A DNA stretch of 64,000 nucleotides from DASVTR01 sp033855775 (GCA_033855775.1 JAWVFT010000116.1:3294-67293), one strand, 5' to 3'. Shown: positions 1 to 9,826, numbered from the stretch's first letter. Made by a program: numbers and translations. Notes: generated by a model not told the origin, from the letters alone.

Positions 1-996
1 TATCTCTTCCACAATCAAGGGAACGGCACGTTCATTGATGTCAGCGCGGACTCCGGCATCGCCGCATCGCCGGGCAAGTCGTTCGGCGCGGTCGCCACCG
101 ATGTCAATAATGACGGCCTGATGGATTTGTTCGTCGCCAACGACACGATGCCCAACTTCCTCTTCATCAATCGTGGTCGTGGCAAGTTTGAGGAGACGGG
201 GCTTGAAGCGGGCGTGGCCTACGGCGAGGCCGGGACGCCGCGCTCCGGCATGGGCGTGGACGCTTCAGACTTTGACAATGATGGCTGGCAAGACCTCTTC
301 GTCGCCAACATAGATCAGGAGTTCTTCAGCCTCTATCGCAATCAGAAAGATTTGACATTCATAGATGAGCCGGGAGAGATTGCGCCCGCGACGCAACTTC
401 TTTCCGGCTGGGGGCTGAAGTTCTTCGATTACGATTTGGACGGCGACGCAGACCTGCTCTTAGCCAACGGCCACCCGGACGATATGGTCGAGATGAAGTC
501 GGCGCGCGTGAAATACAAAGAGCCGCTCTTCCTGTTCGAGAACACAGGGAAAGGTTTCCGAAACGTGAGCCAGCAATCGGGCGCTGTCTTCAGTAGAAAC
601 TTTCCGGCGCGCGGGATGGCAATCGGCGATTACGACAACGACGGAGATTTGGATGTGCTCGTCTCGAATAACGGCGAGGCTCCGCTCCTGCTCCGAAACG
701 AAGGCGGCAATCGCAACCACTGGCTCGGCCTCCAACTCGTCTCAACAAAGAGCAATCCGGCGGCGGTCGGCGCGATCATTACGTGGCAGGCGGGCGGGGT
801 CAAACGGAGTCGTTTGAAGACTGGCGGCGGAAGCTATCTCGCCTCGCACGACCCACGCGAGACGCTCGGCTTAGGCACGGCGGCGAAGGCCGAAATGGTC
901 GAGATTCGCTGGCCGAGTGGCATCATAGATAAGCTCTCAAACCTGCCCGTCAATGCTTACATCAAGGTAGTCGAAGGACAGGGCATTAAGAAGTGA
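1..996 (+). CDS. CRTAC1-type FG-GAP/VCBS repeat protein with ASPIC/UnbV domain, 5' truncated
   Basis: The reading frame is open from base 1, so the gene starts upstream of the window; 331 residues are visible. It shows FG-GAP/VCBS-type calcium-binding loops ([31 protein letters not shown]), each a blade of an integrin-like beta-propeller, followed by a C-terminal ASPIC/UnbV domain (from about [10 protein letters not shown] to EIRWPSG). Proteins of this type are exported and thought to bind ligands or carbohydrate; no catalytic function can be assigned. The stop TGA is the first unit of a heptamer inverted array, and the gene converges on the GH20 gene. Family assignment is firm, role unknown. 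Confidence 0.85.
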   Translation, partial: YLFHNQGNGTFIDVSADSGIAASPGKSFGAVATDVNNDGLMDLFVANDTMPNFLFINRGRGKFEETGLEAGVAYGEAGTPRSGMGVDASDFDNDGWQDLFVANIDQEFFSLYRNQKDLTFIDEPGEIAPATQLLSGWGLKFFDYDLDGDADLLLANGHPDDMVEMKSARVKYKEPLFLFENTGKGFRNVSQQSGAVFSRNFPARGMAIGDYDNDGDLDVLVSNNGEAPLLLRNEGGNRNHWLGLQLVSTKSNPAAVGAIITWQAGGVKRSRLKTGGGSYLASHDPRETLGLGTAAKAEMVEIRWPSGIIDKLSNLPVNAYIKVVEGQGIKK

Positions 997-1106
997 CGGG
1001 TGATGGGTGATAAGTGATAGGTAATAAGAGAAACCCGCTTGCTTTTTCCTATCACCTATCACCCACCACTTATCACTGCTTGCCTATCACCTATCACCTA
1101 TCACTG
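993..1106. repeat. Heptamer inverted array R1 between convergent genes
   Basis: Left arm made of TGACGGG/TGATGGG/TGATAAG/TGATAGG units from 994, right arm of complementary CCTATCA/CTTATCA units from about 1049 to 1106. The first TGA of the left arm is the stop codon of the upstream gene, and the first TGA of the right arm, read on the minus strand, is the stop of the GH20 gene. Could fold into a long hairpin and end transcription from both sides. Confidence 0.8.
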
Positions 1107-3239
1107 TTTATTTCCGGGCGGCGCGGCCAGAGTCTTGACATGCGCTCTCCACTCGGCGGGCGTCATCTCTTTGAGTCGCGGCAACTCGGAGGCCGCGATA
1201 ACGAGTTGGCGCATGCTCGGAATGACGGCGAACTCAAGCGCGCCCTTTGGCTTTGCTGCATTCTCGATAACTGCCAGTTTGGCCTTGCGCCACTCGGCGG
1301 GAGGCGTCAGCCCGCGCGAGAGATAGGAAAGAGCTTCCAAGCCTATCGTCCCCAAATCGGATAACTCTGCGGCGAGCGGCCTCACCTCATGCAAGGCCGG
1401 AGACTTATCTATTAATACTTCTAACTCAGGGCTGGCGTTGCGCCAACGGGTCATGATGTCGCGGGCTTGTTCCGCTCGCGCCTCGAAGCGTGGAGCATCC
1501 GAGAGCAGCGCGTCAACCGCAAGGCTCAAGCGGCGGGCGGCCTCGCTGTCCGGGCGGGCTGCATCAATCAGGCCGGTGAGTGGCGAGAGCATAGTTTGCG
1601 GTCGCTGCTGATAACGCCTGTACTCCTTGACCGGCTCGACGACGGAAACGAGAATCTGAAGTGGCCCTGTGTCTCGCCCGCCAGTCAGTCGCCTGAGCAT
1701 GACGCCCTGAAATCTTTCGTGCATCAGCCCCAGTTCTTCGAGTTGCACGCTGACCACACTGAGCCGCCGGTACATGTCTTCAACATCCGTCACGTCGCGC
1801 GGCGACCAGAGCCTTTCGGCGATGGCGGCGGTGCGCGGCCAGATACGCGAGTCTATGGTTTCGGGGCTGACCCACTCGCTCCACATCGTCGCCTCGCCGC
1901 CGAGAATGCGCGCGGCCTCATCACTGTTGAGCGTGCTGCCGGCGGGGAGCGGGTCGGTCGCGTAGTGCTGCGAGGCGGGGAAGCTGAGGTCAATGTAGAA
2001 GCCGCTTGAGAGGACGCCTTTGTAACCTTTGCGCGCCGCCTCGGCCAGAGCTTCCGTGCCTCGCCATGAGTGGATGACGACTTCTTTCGGCAGGTCGGGC
2101 TGAAAAATCTCGTCCCAACCCATCATAATCTTGCCGTGCTTTTTAAGAATTTGCAGCACATGCTGGTTGAAGTAAGTCTGTAGCGCGTGATGGTCCTTGA
2201 TTCCCTTCTCTTTCATGAAGGCTTGAATCCGCGGATTTCTATCCCACTGCTTGCCCTCGTTCTCGTCGCCGCCGATGTGCATATAAGCGTCTGGAAAGAG
2301 CGCGGCCATCTCGCCGAGGAAAGCGTCCAGAAATTTGTAGACTTCCTCGCGCGTCGGGTCGAGCGCGGGCTCGAAGATTCCGGCCTTGCGCTCGATGGTG
2401 TACGGCCCAGGCGCACTGCCGAGTTCGGGATAGCCGACGAGCCAGGCGGTGGCGTGACCCGGCATGTCAAATTCAGGCACGACCCGTATGCCACGCTCGC
2501 GCGCGTAAGCGATAATCTCGCGGGCTTGCGTCTGCGTGTAGAAGTTTCCATCAGAGCCTAGCTGATGAAGCCTTGGAAACTTCTTGCTCTCGATACGGAA
2601 GCCTTGGTCTTCGGTCAGGTGCCAGTGCAGGACGTTGAGCTTGACGGCGGCCATCGCGTCTAGGTTGCGCTTCAAGACTTCGATTGGCTGGAAGTGTCGC
2701 GCCACGTCAATCAGGAGGCCGCGCCAGGGGAAGCGCGGTCTGTCTTGAATGCTGACGGACGGGATAAAGTAGCCGTCGCGGTCGCTGTCGAGGAGTTGCA
2801 GGAAAGTCTCAAGGCCGCGCAGGACGCCGATTGTCGTCGGAGCCTTGAGCGTAGCTTGCCGCTCTGAAACTTCAAGCGTGTAGGATTCATCTTCTTCGAC
2901 CGAAGGCACAGCCTTGCCCGGCCCTCCCGATTCAACCAGGAGAGTCGCTGAAGTCTCATCATTGGCCAGCCCACGCGGCAATTCCATGACGGTGCGCCCT
3001 TCGATGCGCCGCAAGAACCTGTCTACTCCGGCCTGAAGACGCGCGTCCGGCTGGCCCCTTGAGGCGACGCTGAAAGATTTGTTGAGGGGAAGCCTGCCGG
3101 GATTGAATCGCACAGAGGCAGGCACGGGCATCAGGTTGCGCCGCAGGGCGACCAGACTCGGATTGCCAGTGCTCTGAGCAGAGGCATTGATGGCACAAAA
3201 CAGGGACAGAATAAATGGAAGGCATGTCCTCGCTCTCAT
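1101..3239 (-). CDS. Secreted beta-N-acetylhexosaminidase, glycoside hydrolase family 20
   Basis: 712 residues with an N-terminal signal peptide (hydrophobic LPFILSLFCA then ASA-Q). An N-terminal GH20b-like domain (about 30-165) precedes the GH20 TIM barrel starting at PRFPWRGLLIDVARHF (about 168). The catalytic Asp-Glu pair is D325-E326 in HIGGDENEG; the LHWHLTEDQGFRIE motif is at about 205-217. It should remove terminal beta-GlcNAc/GalNAc from chitin oligomers, glycans or peptidoglycan fragments by substrate-assisted catalysis outside the cytoplasm. The ATG at 3239 has an AGGAA ribosome site a few bases upstream. It is divergent from the phosphohexomutase gene and near a NagX-like gene, which fits amino-sugar use. 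Confidence 0.93.
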   Translation of the reverse strand: MRARTCLPFILSLFCAINASAQSTGNPSLVALRRNLMPVPASVRFNPGRLPLNKSFSVASRGQPDARLQAGVDRFLRRIEGRTVMELPRGLANDETSATLLVESGGPGKAVPSVEEDESYTLEVSERQATLKAPTTIGVLRGLETFLQLLDSDRDGYFIPSVSIQDRPRFPWRGLLIDVARHFQPIEVLKRNLDAMAAVKLNVLHWHLTEDQGFRIESKKFPRLHQLGSDGNFYTQTQAREIIAYARERGIRVVPEFDMPGHATAWLVGYPELGSAPGPYTIERKAGIFEPALDPTREEVYKFLDAFLGEMAALFPDAYMHIGGDENEGKQWDRNPRIQAFMKEKGIKDHHALQTYFNQHVLQILKKHGKIMMGWDEIFQPDLPKEVVIHSWRGTEALAEAARKGYKGVLSSGFYIDLSFPASQHYATDPLPAGSTLNSDEAARILGGEATMWSEWVSPETIDSRIWPRTAAIAERLWSPRDVTDVEDMYRRLSVVSVQLEELGLMHERFQGVMLRRLTGGRDTGPLQILVSVVEPVKEYRRYQQRPQTMLSPLTGLIDAARPDSEAARRLSLAVDALLSDAPRFEARAEQARDIMTRWRNASPELEVLIDKSPALHEVRPLAAELSDLGTIGLEALSYLSRGLTPPAEWRKAKLAVIENAAKPKGALEFAVIPSMRQLVIAASELPRLKEMTPAEWRAHVKTLAAPPGNKQ

Positions 3240-3512
3240 ATGTTCCTCGAAGAAGGGTCAGCAGGCTTGGGTCTTTATGGCCTTAGAAAGGCTGAGAGTT
3301 TCGCCGATGAGCCAACTCATGCGGCGTAACTTACGGTGTCATACTTGAGGTTACCGAACCACCCGCTGTAAAAGCTAACGTAGACAGTCAGCGCGGCTCA
3401 AAGACAACTGAAATCGAGCTATAACCTGCGGACGTGCGCCGCCCGTCGCCCACGCCCACATACAGCAAACTAACGTTTAGCAAGACTGACGTTTTTATAT
3501 GAAGAGACAGGT

Positions 3513-4859
3513 GTGAACTCGCTCAAGATTGGCATCAGCGGAGTGCGCGGCGTGGTGGGGGAAACCTTCACGCCGGAACTGTCGGTGGCCCTCGCGCAGT
3601 CCTTCGGCACATATCTGGACTCGGGGCGCATTCTCGTCTGCCGCGACACGCGCTCTTCGGGGCCGATGGTTCAAGCGGCGGTCGTCTCAGGGCTGCTCGC
3701 CGCCGGTTGTGAAGTCATTGACCTGGATGTATGCCCGACGCCGAGCCTTCAACTCGCCGTCTCATGGCTCGCGGCTGAGGGCGGCATCTCAATCACGGCG
3801 GGCCACAATCCAGAGCCTTGGAATGCGCTGAAGTTTGTGCGCGGCGACGGCCTCTATTTGAACTCGACGCAGGCCGACGAACTGCTGGACATTTTCCATC
3901 AAGGCGAGTTCGCCAAGGCCACCTGGGAGCGCATCCGCAGCAAGGTTGAGCGCGCGAACGCAGTCTCCCATCATCTCGAAATTCTCTCCCGCGCCTTTGA
4001 CGTTGAAGCCATCAAGGCACGCCGGTTAACGGTCGCCGTGGACTGCTGCAATAGTTCCTGCTCGCTGCTCTCCCCGCGCTGGCTCAAGGCCCTCGGCTGC
4101 GACGTGCTGGCGGTCAACGACGACCCGACGCTTCCCTTCCCGCACGCGCCCGAGCCGGGGCCGCAGACGATGACGCAACTGCGCGCCGTGGTTCTGGCGG
4201 GACGCGCGCACGTCGGCTTCGCGCACGACGCGGACGGCGAGCGGCTTGGGATTGTGACAGAAACCGGCGAGATGCTGTCCGAGGAGGCAACGCTCTGTAT
4301 TGCGGCGGAGATTCAATTGCGGCGGGAGGTCGGCGCGGTCGTGACGAACATTTCGACCAGCATGGCAATTGAGCGCGTGGCGGCGCGGCGCGGCGCGTCT
4401 GTCTTGCGCACGCCCGTCGGGCAGGCGTTCATCTCCGAGGCGATGGTCGAAGCGAGGGCTGTCGTCGGCGGCGAGGGGAGCGGCGGCGTGATTGTCCCGC
4501 GCGTGCAGTGGACGCACGACAGCGCGGCAGCAATCGGCCTCATCCTCGAACACATGGCGCAGACTAACGAGTCCATCTCCGAGTTGGCCGCTGCGCTTCC
4601 GCGCTTTCAGATGCTCAAGCACAACATGGCGGTTGAACCTGACCGCATCCACTCGCTCTTGCAGCGGATGCACGAAGAGTTGGAGAGGGAAAAGCTCGAC
4701 TATGACGAGACAGACGGAATCAAGGTTTCGTGGCCCGACGGATGGGCGCACGTGCGTGTCTCGAACACGGAATCCATCATCCGCATCATCGCGGAGGCCG
4801 AGACAGCGCCGCGCGCGCACGAACTGCTCAACTGGGCGCGCGACCGCGTTGTTAAGTGA
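3513..4859 (+). CDS. Phosphohexomutase paralogue (GlmM/ManB type) lacking the catalytic serine
   Basis: 448 residues, full length for the alpha-D-phosphohexomutase family, starting at GTG. All four domains can be followed: SGVRGVVGE near the N-terminus, active-site loop at 95-100, metal loop at 239-244, sugar loop GGEGSGG, and C-terminal phosphate loop RVSNTESIIRI. The active-site loop reads TAGHNP instead of TASHNP: codon 97 (3801-3803) is GGC, so the phosphoserine is missing. The metal loop is DADGER instead of DxDxDR, and the NGA motif of domain 2 is NSS. The paralogue 1.1 kb downstream keeps all three motifs. The frame is intact, so this is a kept gene whose product probably cannot be a normal mutase; a regulatory or sugar-phosphate-binding role is a guess. 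Confidence 0.85.
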   Translation: MNSLKIGISGVRGVVGETFTPELSVALAQSFGTYLDSGRILVCRDTRSSGPMVQAAVVSGLLAAGCEVIDLDVCPTPSLQLAVSWLAAEGGISITAGHNPEPWNALKFVRGDGLYLNSTQADELLDIFHQGEFAKATWERIRSKVERANAVSHHLEILSRAFDVEAIKARRLTVAVDCCNSSCSLLSPRWLKALGCDVLAVNDDPTLPFPHAPEPGPQTMTQLRAVVLAGRAHVGFAHDADGERLGIVTETGEMLSEEATLCIAAEIQLRREVGAVVTNISTSMAIERVAARRGASVLRTPVGQAFISEAMVEARAVVGGEGSGGVIVPRVQWTHDSAAAIGLILEHMAQTNESISELAAALPRFQMLKHNMAVEPDRIHSLLQRMHEELEREKLDYDETDGIKVSWPDGWAHVRVSNTESIIRIIAEAETAPRAHELLNWARDRVVK

Positions 4860-4933
4860 CCCCAAGTTGAGTGCTGAAACGCGCTCACAGAGAGCAGAAG
4901 ATAAGCAGCACAATCATCGGAGTAAGCAACACT

Positions 4934-5881
4934 GTGATTAAGAAATTTCTTTTGGCTCTCATCCTAACGCCCGCCGCATTCATGAACGCCGGCCTCCCGA
5001 CTGAAGGTGATGTTAAGGCCGTCAAGGTCGTTGAAGTTCCCGGCTACAGCGAGGGCGCCGTCGTTGACGCGGATGGCGCGGTTTACATCTCGGATGTTTA
5101 CCACGGCATCATCTATCGTATCGGCGCTGACGGCGAGGCAAAGAAGTGGGCTGAGACGGGCGCGCCCAACGGCCACAAGATTCTGCCCGACGGCACGCAC
5201 CTCGTCTGCGACGGCAGCCAGCACGCTGTCCTGCGCCTCGACGCCGACGGCAAGCTTCTTGAAAGGGCTGCTTCCGAATATGACGGCAAGCCTCTGCGCG
5301 CGCCCAACGATTTGACGCTTGACCCGAAGGGCGGATTTTATTTCACAGACCCCGGCGGCTCGAACCTACAGAACCCCATCGGCACAGTTCATTACGTTGA
5401 CGCGCGGGGCAAGACTCATCTCGTGGCTGAAGGGTTGGCGTTTCCCAATGGCATCGCCCTTCGACCGGACGGAAAGACGCTGCTCGTCGGAGAGAGCAAC
5501 CACAACCGCATCTTGAGCTACGACATTATCGCGCCCGGCAAGTTGGGACGGATGCGCGTCTTCGCGAATCTCCCCTTGAAGGAGGGCGAGCAGATAGCGA
5601 ACGAGCCCGACGGCATCTGCCTGGACCGCGCAGGCAATCTCTACATCGCGCACTACGGCATGCGACAGGTGCAGGTCTTAAGCCCCGAAGGAAAACTCCT
5701 GCGCAGGTACGAGGCGGGCAATCTAACCACGAGCAACGTCGCCTTCGGCGGCCCCCGCATGAATCAACTCTACGTCACAGGCGCGCTCGGCGAAGAGAAG
5801 ACCACCAAAGGCGCGCTCTTTCGCCTCGACCTGAAAGGCGTGAAGGGACTCAGGATTCTGAGGAAGGAAGAAAGGAAGTGA
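4934..5881 (+). CDS. Exported SMP-30/gluconolactonase-family protein
   Basis: Six-bladed beta-propeller of the SMP-30/gluconolaconase/LRE family, about 315 residues. I chose GTG 4934 because GGAG lies at 4919-4922 and the product then begins with a signal peptide (MIKKFLLALILTPAAF...A); the frame is open further upstream to 4871. Family features: EGAVVDADGAVYISD (metal-ligand Glu), RAPNDLTLDPKGGFYFTDPGG, GLAFPNGIALRPDGKTLLVGES, NEPDGICLDRAGNLYIAH (catalytic Asp). Likely hydrolyses a sugar lactone in the periplasm; substrate unknown. It lies between the two phosphohexomutase genes in one orientation, and its TGA stop is the first unit of the next heptamer array. Confidence 0.85.
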   Translation: MIKKFLLALILTPAAFMNAGLPTEGDVKAVKVVEVPGYSEGAVVDADGAVYISDVYHGIIYRIGADGEAKKWAETGAPNGHKILPDGTHLVCDGSQHAVLRLDADGKLLERAASEYDGKPLRAPNDLTLDPKGGFYFTDPGGSNLQNPIGTVHYVDARGKTHLVAEGLAFPNGIALRPDGKTLLVGESNHNRILSYDIIAPGKLGRMRVFANLPLKEGEQIANEPDGICLDRAGNLYIAHYGMRQVQVLSPEGKLLRRYEAGNLTTSNVAFGGPRMNQLYVTGALGEEKTTKGALFRLDLKGVKGLRILRKEERK

Positions 5882-5935
5882 TAGGTGATAGGTGATAAGA
5901 ACCGTTCGCTCCTCTTATCACCTATCACTTATCAC
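5878..5935. repeat. Heptamer inverted array R2
   Basis: A 22-nt left arm (5878-5899, three TGATAGG/TGATAAG units) and a 22-nt right arm (5914-5935) are complementary at 21 of 22 positions around a 14-nt loop. The first TGA is the stop codon of the SMP-30 gene; the right arm ends 8 nt before the ATG of the next gene, which has no visible ribosome site. Confidence 0.85.
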
Positions 5936-5942
5936 CGATTTC

Positions 5943-7313
5943 ATGCGAGCGATACCGACTCTCAAAATCAGCATCTCGGGCGTGCGTGGCGTCGTCGGCG
6001 AGTCGTTGACGCCAGGGCTGCTGGTGCGCTTCGCGCAGGCGTTCGGGACATACACGGGGCCGGGCCTCATCGTCATCGGGCGCGACACACGCACGTCCGG
6101 CGAGATGGTGCGGCAAGCGGTCGTGGCTGGCCTGCTCTCAAGCGGATGTCACGTGGTTGATTTGGACATCTGCCCCGTCCCGACTGTGCAACTGCTGGTG
6201 CGCGAGCGTCGTGCGCGCGGCGGCATCTGCATCACGGCCAGCCACAATCCGGCTGAGTGGAACGCCTTGAAATTCATCAACTCCGCCGGACTCTTCCTCG
6301 CCGACGCGCAGGCCCGGCAACTTCTGGACATTTATCATCAGGGCGAATACAGGAAGGTCGCGGGCGCGGAGATGCGCTCTGTCGAGCCATTAGCCGGGGC
6401 GATTGATCTGCACATCAAGACCATACTGGATGCGCTCGGCCCATTGCCCCTTGAGTCGCAGCGCGCGCGTAAGCTTCGCGTGGCGGTTGACTCGTGCAAC
6501 GGGGCAGGCTCTATCGTCGCTCCGCGTCTGCTTGAAGCGCTCGGCGTCGAGGTCGTTCCGCTGAACGTTAACCCTGATGGTCTTTTCCCGCGCGGCGCGG
6601 AGCCGGTCGAGGAGAATCTCGGCGCGTTGTCTAAGGCGGTGCGCGAGCACGGTTGCGATGTAGGGTTCGCGCAGGACATGGATGCCGACCGGCTGGCGAT
6701 TGTCTCGGAGCTAGGGCAGGCGGTTGGCGAAGAATACACGCTGGCGCTCGCGGCGCGGTATGTGTTGAGCCATGAGCGCGGGGCCGTCGTGGCTAACCTT
6801 TCAACGACGAGCGCGCTCGACGCGGTGGCCGCGCGTTTCGACTGCCCTATTTATCGCTCGAAGATTGGCGAGGCTAATGTGGCGGAAGAGATGTTGCGGC
6901 GAGGCGCAGTCATTGGCGGCGAGGGCAACGGCGGCGTCATCTACCCGCGCATCAACTTCGCGCGCGACAGCCTTGTCGGCATGGCGCTCGTCCTGCACCT
7001 GCTCGCCGAGACGAATCAAACAGTCTCGCAGTTAATCAATGAGTTGCCGCGCAGCTTCATGATTAAGGAGAAGCTGGCCTGCCGCTCAGACAAAATTCGC
7101 GCGGTGTTGAGAATGGTCAGGGATGAGTATGCACGATGGCCCATGGATTTGCGCGACGGCGTTAAAGTGACGACGCGCGACGGCTGGTTCCTCGTGCGTG
7201 GCTCGAACACCGAACCCATTATCCGCATCGTCGCGGAGGCCGATGACCAAAGCAGCGCGCAGAGCATGATGGAAGACGTGAGGGAACGGGTGCGCGCCTG
7301 CTTAGACGCTTGA
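5943..7313 (+). CDS. Phosphoglucosamine/phosphomannomutase family enzyme
   Basis: 456 residues from ATG 5943; the frame is open back to a GTG at 5892, but that part lies in the heptamer array and does not resemble the family. All catalytic motifs are intact: TASHNPAEWN with phosphoserine S100, metal loop DMDADR (D245, D247, D249), sugar loop GGEGNGG, phosphate loop RGSNTEPIIRI. It should interconvert hexose or hexosamine 1- and 6-phosphates (GlmM or ManB reaction) for cell-wall or polysaccharide precursors; which sugar cannot be told from sequence. It is the active-looking sister of the gene at 3513 and may have taken over its job or work with it. No Shine-Dalgarno is seen before the start. 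Confidence 0.9.
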   Translation: MRAIPTLKISISGVRGVVGESLTPGLLVRFAQAFGTYTGPGLIVIGRDTRTSGEMVRQAVVAGLLSSGCHVVDLDICPVPTVQLLVRERRARGGICITASHNPAEWNALKFINSAGLFLADAQARQLLDIYHQGEYRKVAGAEMRSVEPLAGAIDLHIKTILDALGPLPLESQRARKLRVAVDSCNGAGSIVAPRLLEALGVEVVPLNVNPDGLFPRGAEPVEENLGALSKAVREHGCDVGFAQDMDADRLAIVSELGQAVGEEYTLALAARYVLSHERGAVVANLSTTSALDAVAARFDCPIYRSKIGEANVAEEMLRRGAVIGGEGNGGVIYPRINFARDSLVGMALVLHLLAETNQTVSQLINELPRSFMIKEKLACRSDKIRAVLRMVRDEYARWPMDLRDGVKVTTRDGWFLVRGSNTEPIIRIVAEADDQSSAQSMMEDVRERVRACLDA

Positions 7314-7360
7314 AGGCGGCAGCTTTTTAACGGCTGTTAAAAATAAGTTGGAGTGAAACG

Positions 7361-8503
7361 ATGGAGGAGTTGAGCGCGGAGCGTGGAGGAACGCAGGTGG
7401 CGGGCCGCATGGCCTCGCTCGACGTTTTGCGCGGGTTAACCATCGCCGCGATGATTCTCGTCAACAACCCCGGCTCATGGGAGGCGATTTATTCGCCGCT
7501 GGAACACGCCGCATGGCACGGCTGGACGCCGACCGACCTCATCTTTCCCTTCTTCCTCTTCATCGTCGGCGTCTCAATCACGCTCGCGCTCGGCCGGCGT
7601 GCCGAAAACACAGGCGGCCCGAAGCGCGACCTTTATCTGAAAATTATTCGACGCTCTCTCATCATCTTCGGGCTTGGACTCTTCCTCGCGGGCTTTCCCC
7701 GCTATGACCTCTCGACTTGGCGCATCCCCGGCGTCCTCCAGCGCATCGCTGTTTGTTATCTCATCGCCTCTGTGATTTTCTTAAACACGAAGTGGCGGAC
7801 GCAGGCCATGATCGCAGTCTCACTCCTCCTGCTTTACTGGGCGGTGTCGGTCTTGATTCCTGTGCCCGGTTTCGGCGCGGGCGATTTGAGCATGGAGGGG
7901 AACCTCGCGGCCTATGTTGACCGCAAGTTGTTCGGGCAGCACACATGGAAACCGCTCTACGACCCGGAGGGAATATTGAGCACGCTGCCTGCGATTGCGA
8001 CGACGCTCGCGGGTGTGCTCACGGGCCATTGGCTGCGGCTGCGCCGGTCGGAGCTTGAGCAAGTCGCAGGGATGTTCGTCGCGGGCGCGAGCCTTGTCAT
8101 TGCCGGCTGGACGTGGGCCTTCTGGTTCCCCATCAACAAGGCTCTATGGACGAGTTCTTACGTCCTCCTGACGGCTGGCCTGGCTCTTCAACTACTTGCC
8201 ATCTGCTTATGGCTCATTGACATTAAGCGTGTGCGACGATGGGCAAAGCCCTTCCTCATCTTCGGCACGAACGCGCTCGCCATCTATTTCCTCTCTGAAC
8301 TTTTCTCGCGCATCATCTCGCTCGTCACGCTCACACGCGACGACGGCAGCGCCGTGGATTTTCAGACCCTCATCTACGAACGCCTGTTCGCCTCGTGGGC
8401 AACGCCCAAGAGCGCCTCGCTCCTCTTCGCCATCTGCATCGTGCTGCTCTGGTTCGGCGTAGCGGCTATTCTGTATCGCAAGCGAATTTTCATCAAAGTA
8501 TGA
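7361..8503 (+). CDS. NagX/HGSNAT-like membrane acyltransferase (DUF1624/DUF5009 type)
   Basis: 380 residues, about ten membrane segments. The N-terminal pattern [20 protein letters not shown], then [19 protein letters not shown], is typical of the family containing heparan-alpha-glucosaminide N-acetyltransferase and bacterial NagX; the His in the HGWTPTDL segment corresponds to the proposed active-site His. Human HGSNAT carries acetyl groups across a membrane onto glucosamine ends; bacterial homologues often sit in GlcNAc or chitin gene sets, as here with GH20 and phosphohexomutases. ATG 7361 has GGAG at about 10 nt upstream. Substrate of this copy is inferred only. Confidence 0.85.
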   Translation: MEELSAERGGTQVAGRMASLDVLRGLTIAAMILVNNPGSWEAIYSPLEHAAWHGWTPTDLIFPFFLFIVGVSITLALGRRAENTGGPKRDLYLKIIRRSLIIFGLGLFLAGFPRYDLSTWRIPGVLQRIAVCYLIASVIFLNTKWRTQAMIAVSLLLLYWAVSVLIPVPGFGAGDLSMEGNLAAYVDRKLFGQHTWKPLYDPEGILSTLPAIATTLAGVLTGHWLRLRRSELEQVAGMFVAGASLVIAGWTWAFWFPINKALWTSSYVLLTAGLALQLLAICLWLIDIKRVRRWAKPFLIFGTNALAIYFLSELFSRIISLVTLTRDDGSAVDFQTLIYERLFASWATPKSASLLFAICIVLLWFGVAAILYRKRIFIKV

Positions 8504-8608
8504 AATACACTGGTCAGTTACGTTGCCCCCAAGTGGAAAAAAACGAGTGTCGCAAAATTGCTTACGAGAGAACTTATTCGGGCCTGAGCTTTCTATTTTT
8601 GCAGAGTG

Positions 8609-9826
8609 TCAGGCGAACGTCAGCGTATTTCGGAGCCGCGCTGCGACAGCCGCGGAGCACGTCACGGCCAGCGCGCTGACGAGAAACACCGAGCCCAGAC
8701 CGAACCTACCAGCAACCAGCCCAAGCGCGGGGTTGGCGAGTCCCAGAGCCAGGTCTAGAAAAGCTGTATAGGCTCCCATGGCGAGGCCGCGACTTTCCGG
8801 CGGCGCGCGCCGCACAGCTTCCACGCCGAAGCCCGGATACACAAGCGAGTAGCCGAAGCCGGTGACGCCTGCGCCGAACAACGCCAGCCCCGACCATGGC
8901 GCTAGCCAAATCAGCGCCAGCCCAATCGCTTCAATCGGCGCGCAGACCAGCGCGACTCGGGCTCCGCCAATCCTGTCCGCCAGATGGCCGAAGAGCAAGC
9001 GCGCCACGACGAAGGCAGTCGCGAACACGGTCAGAGCGAGCCAAGCCATGCCCCACCCACGCTGCGCGAAGAGCAGCACGACGAACGTCGTAATCGCGCC
9101 GAAGCCGATACTGCTGAACGCCAGGCCGATGCCCGGAGCCCAAACGGCGCCGACCACACTGGAGAATGAGGGGCGGGCGTTGACCTGCGGGGCGACCGCA
9201 CGGCGCGGCAAGACGAGCAGCAGCGTGGCGAGTGGGATCAGCGTCGTCGCGAGCGCGATGGCTGCGAATCCGTAAGCGGCGTACAGCGCTGAGCCGGACG
9301 GCGCGCCCACAGCGAACGCGACGTACATCGCCGTCCCCACCCACGACATGACCTTCCCCGTGTTCTGTGGCCCTCCAAGCGCCAGCCCCCAACTGAGCGC
9401 CCCTGTGATGATGAAGCTCTCCGCCCCTCCGAGCGCCGCCCGGCCCACCAACAGGATTGTGACTGATGTAACGGGCGTGCCGGCGAAACGGAGCGACAGA
9501 AGGTAGAGGAGCCCTGCTGCCGCGGCGACCAGCAGGCCGGCGACGACTGCGCGCTTCCCGCCCCGGCTGTCGGCGTAACTACCCGACCAGAACCTTGAGA
9601 GCAGGGACGCGGTGAACTGCGCGCCGGCGACGATGCCGACCACGAAAGCGCCGAGGCCCAAGCCTTCGTGCACGTGAAGCGGAAGCGCCGGCATCGCCAG
9701 ACCGATGACGAGGAAGGCTACAAAGACCGCCGCCATGATGGGCAGCAGCGCCGCCACAACAGAAGGCGCCGCCGCCGGATGGGAAGCGTTAGCGGAAATA
9801 GTCAACCCTTGAATGTTACCCGACAT
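8609..9826 (-). CDS. MFS transporter, 12-TM drug/sugar efflux type
   Basis: 405 residues, about twelve hydrophobic segments and the MFS loop between TM2 and TM3 (SRFWSGSYADSRGGKRAV). The second half repeats the pattern (FGHLADRIGGARVAL) as expected for two six-helix halves. It resembles the YhhS-type arabinose/efflux group. It is the last gene of the minus-strand cassette below the AraC regulator, about 160 nt after the cupin gene, and could export the substrate or product of the redox enzymes; this is inference. Weak ribosome site before ATG 9826. Confidence 0.85.
   Translation of the reverse strand: MSGNIQGLTISANASHPAAAPSVVAALLPIMAAVFVAFLVIGLAMPALPLHVHEGLGLGAFVVGIVAGAQFTASLLSRFWSGSYADSRGGKRAVVAGLLVAAAAGLLYLLSLRFAGTPVTSVTILLVGRAALGGAESFIITGALSWGLALGGPQNTGKVMSWVGTAMYVAFAVGAPSGSALYAAYGFAAIALATTLIPLATLLLVLPRRAVAPQVNARPSFSSVVGAVWAPGIGLAFSSIGFGAITTFVVLLFAQRGWGMAWLALTVFATAFVVARLLFGHLADRIGGARVALVCAPIEAIGLALIWLAPWSGLALFGAGVTGFGYSLVYPGFGVEAVRRAPPESRGLAMGAYTAFLDLALGLANPALGLVAGRFGLGSVFLVSALAVTCSAAVAARLRNTLTFA

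Noticed and set aside
993..1106. Heptamer arrays considered as CRISPR
   Set aside because: Units are 7 bp, in direct contact without spacers, in inverted arms, and no cas gene is present.
4026..4913. Long minus-strand frames opposite the phosphohexomutase and other high-GC genes
   Set aside because: Typical mirror frames of high-GC coding DNA, rich in Arg, His and Ala, without motifs or ribosome sites.
5892..5942. Longer N-terminus for the second phosphohexomutase from GTG 5892
   Set aside because: These codons are the heptamer array; family similarity begins after ATG 5943.
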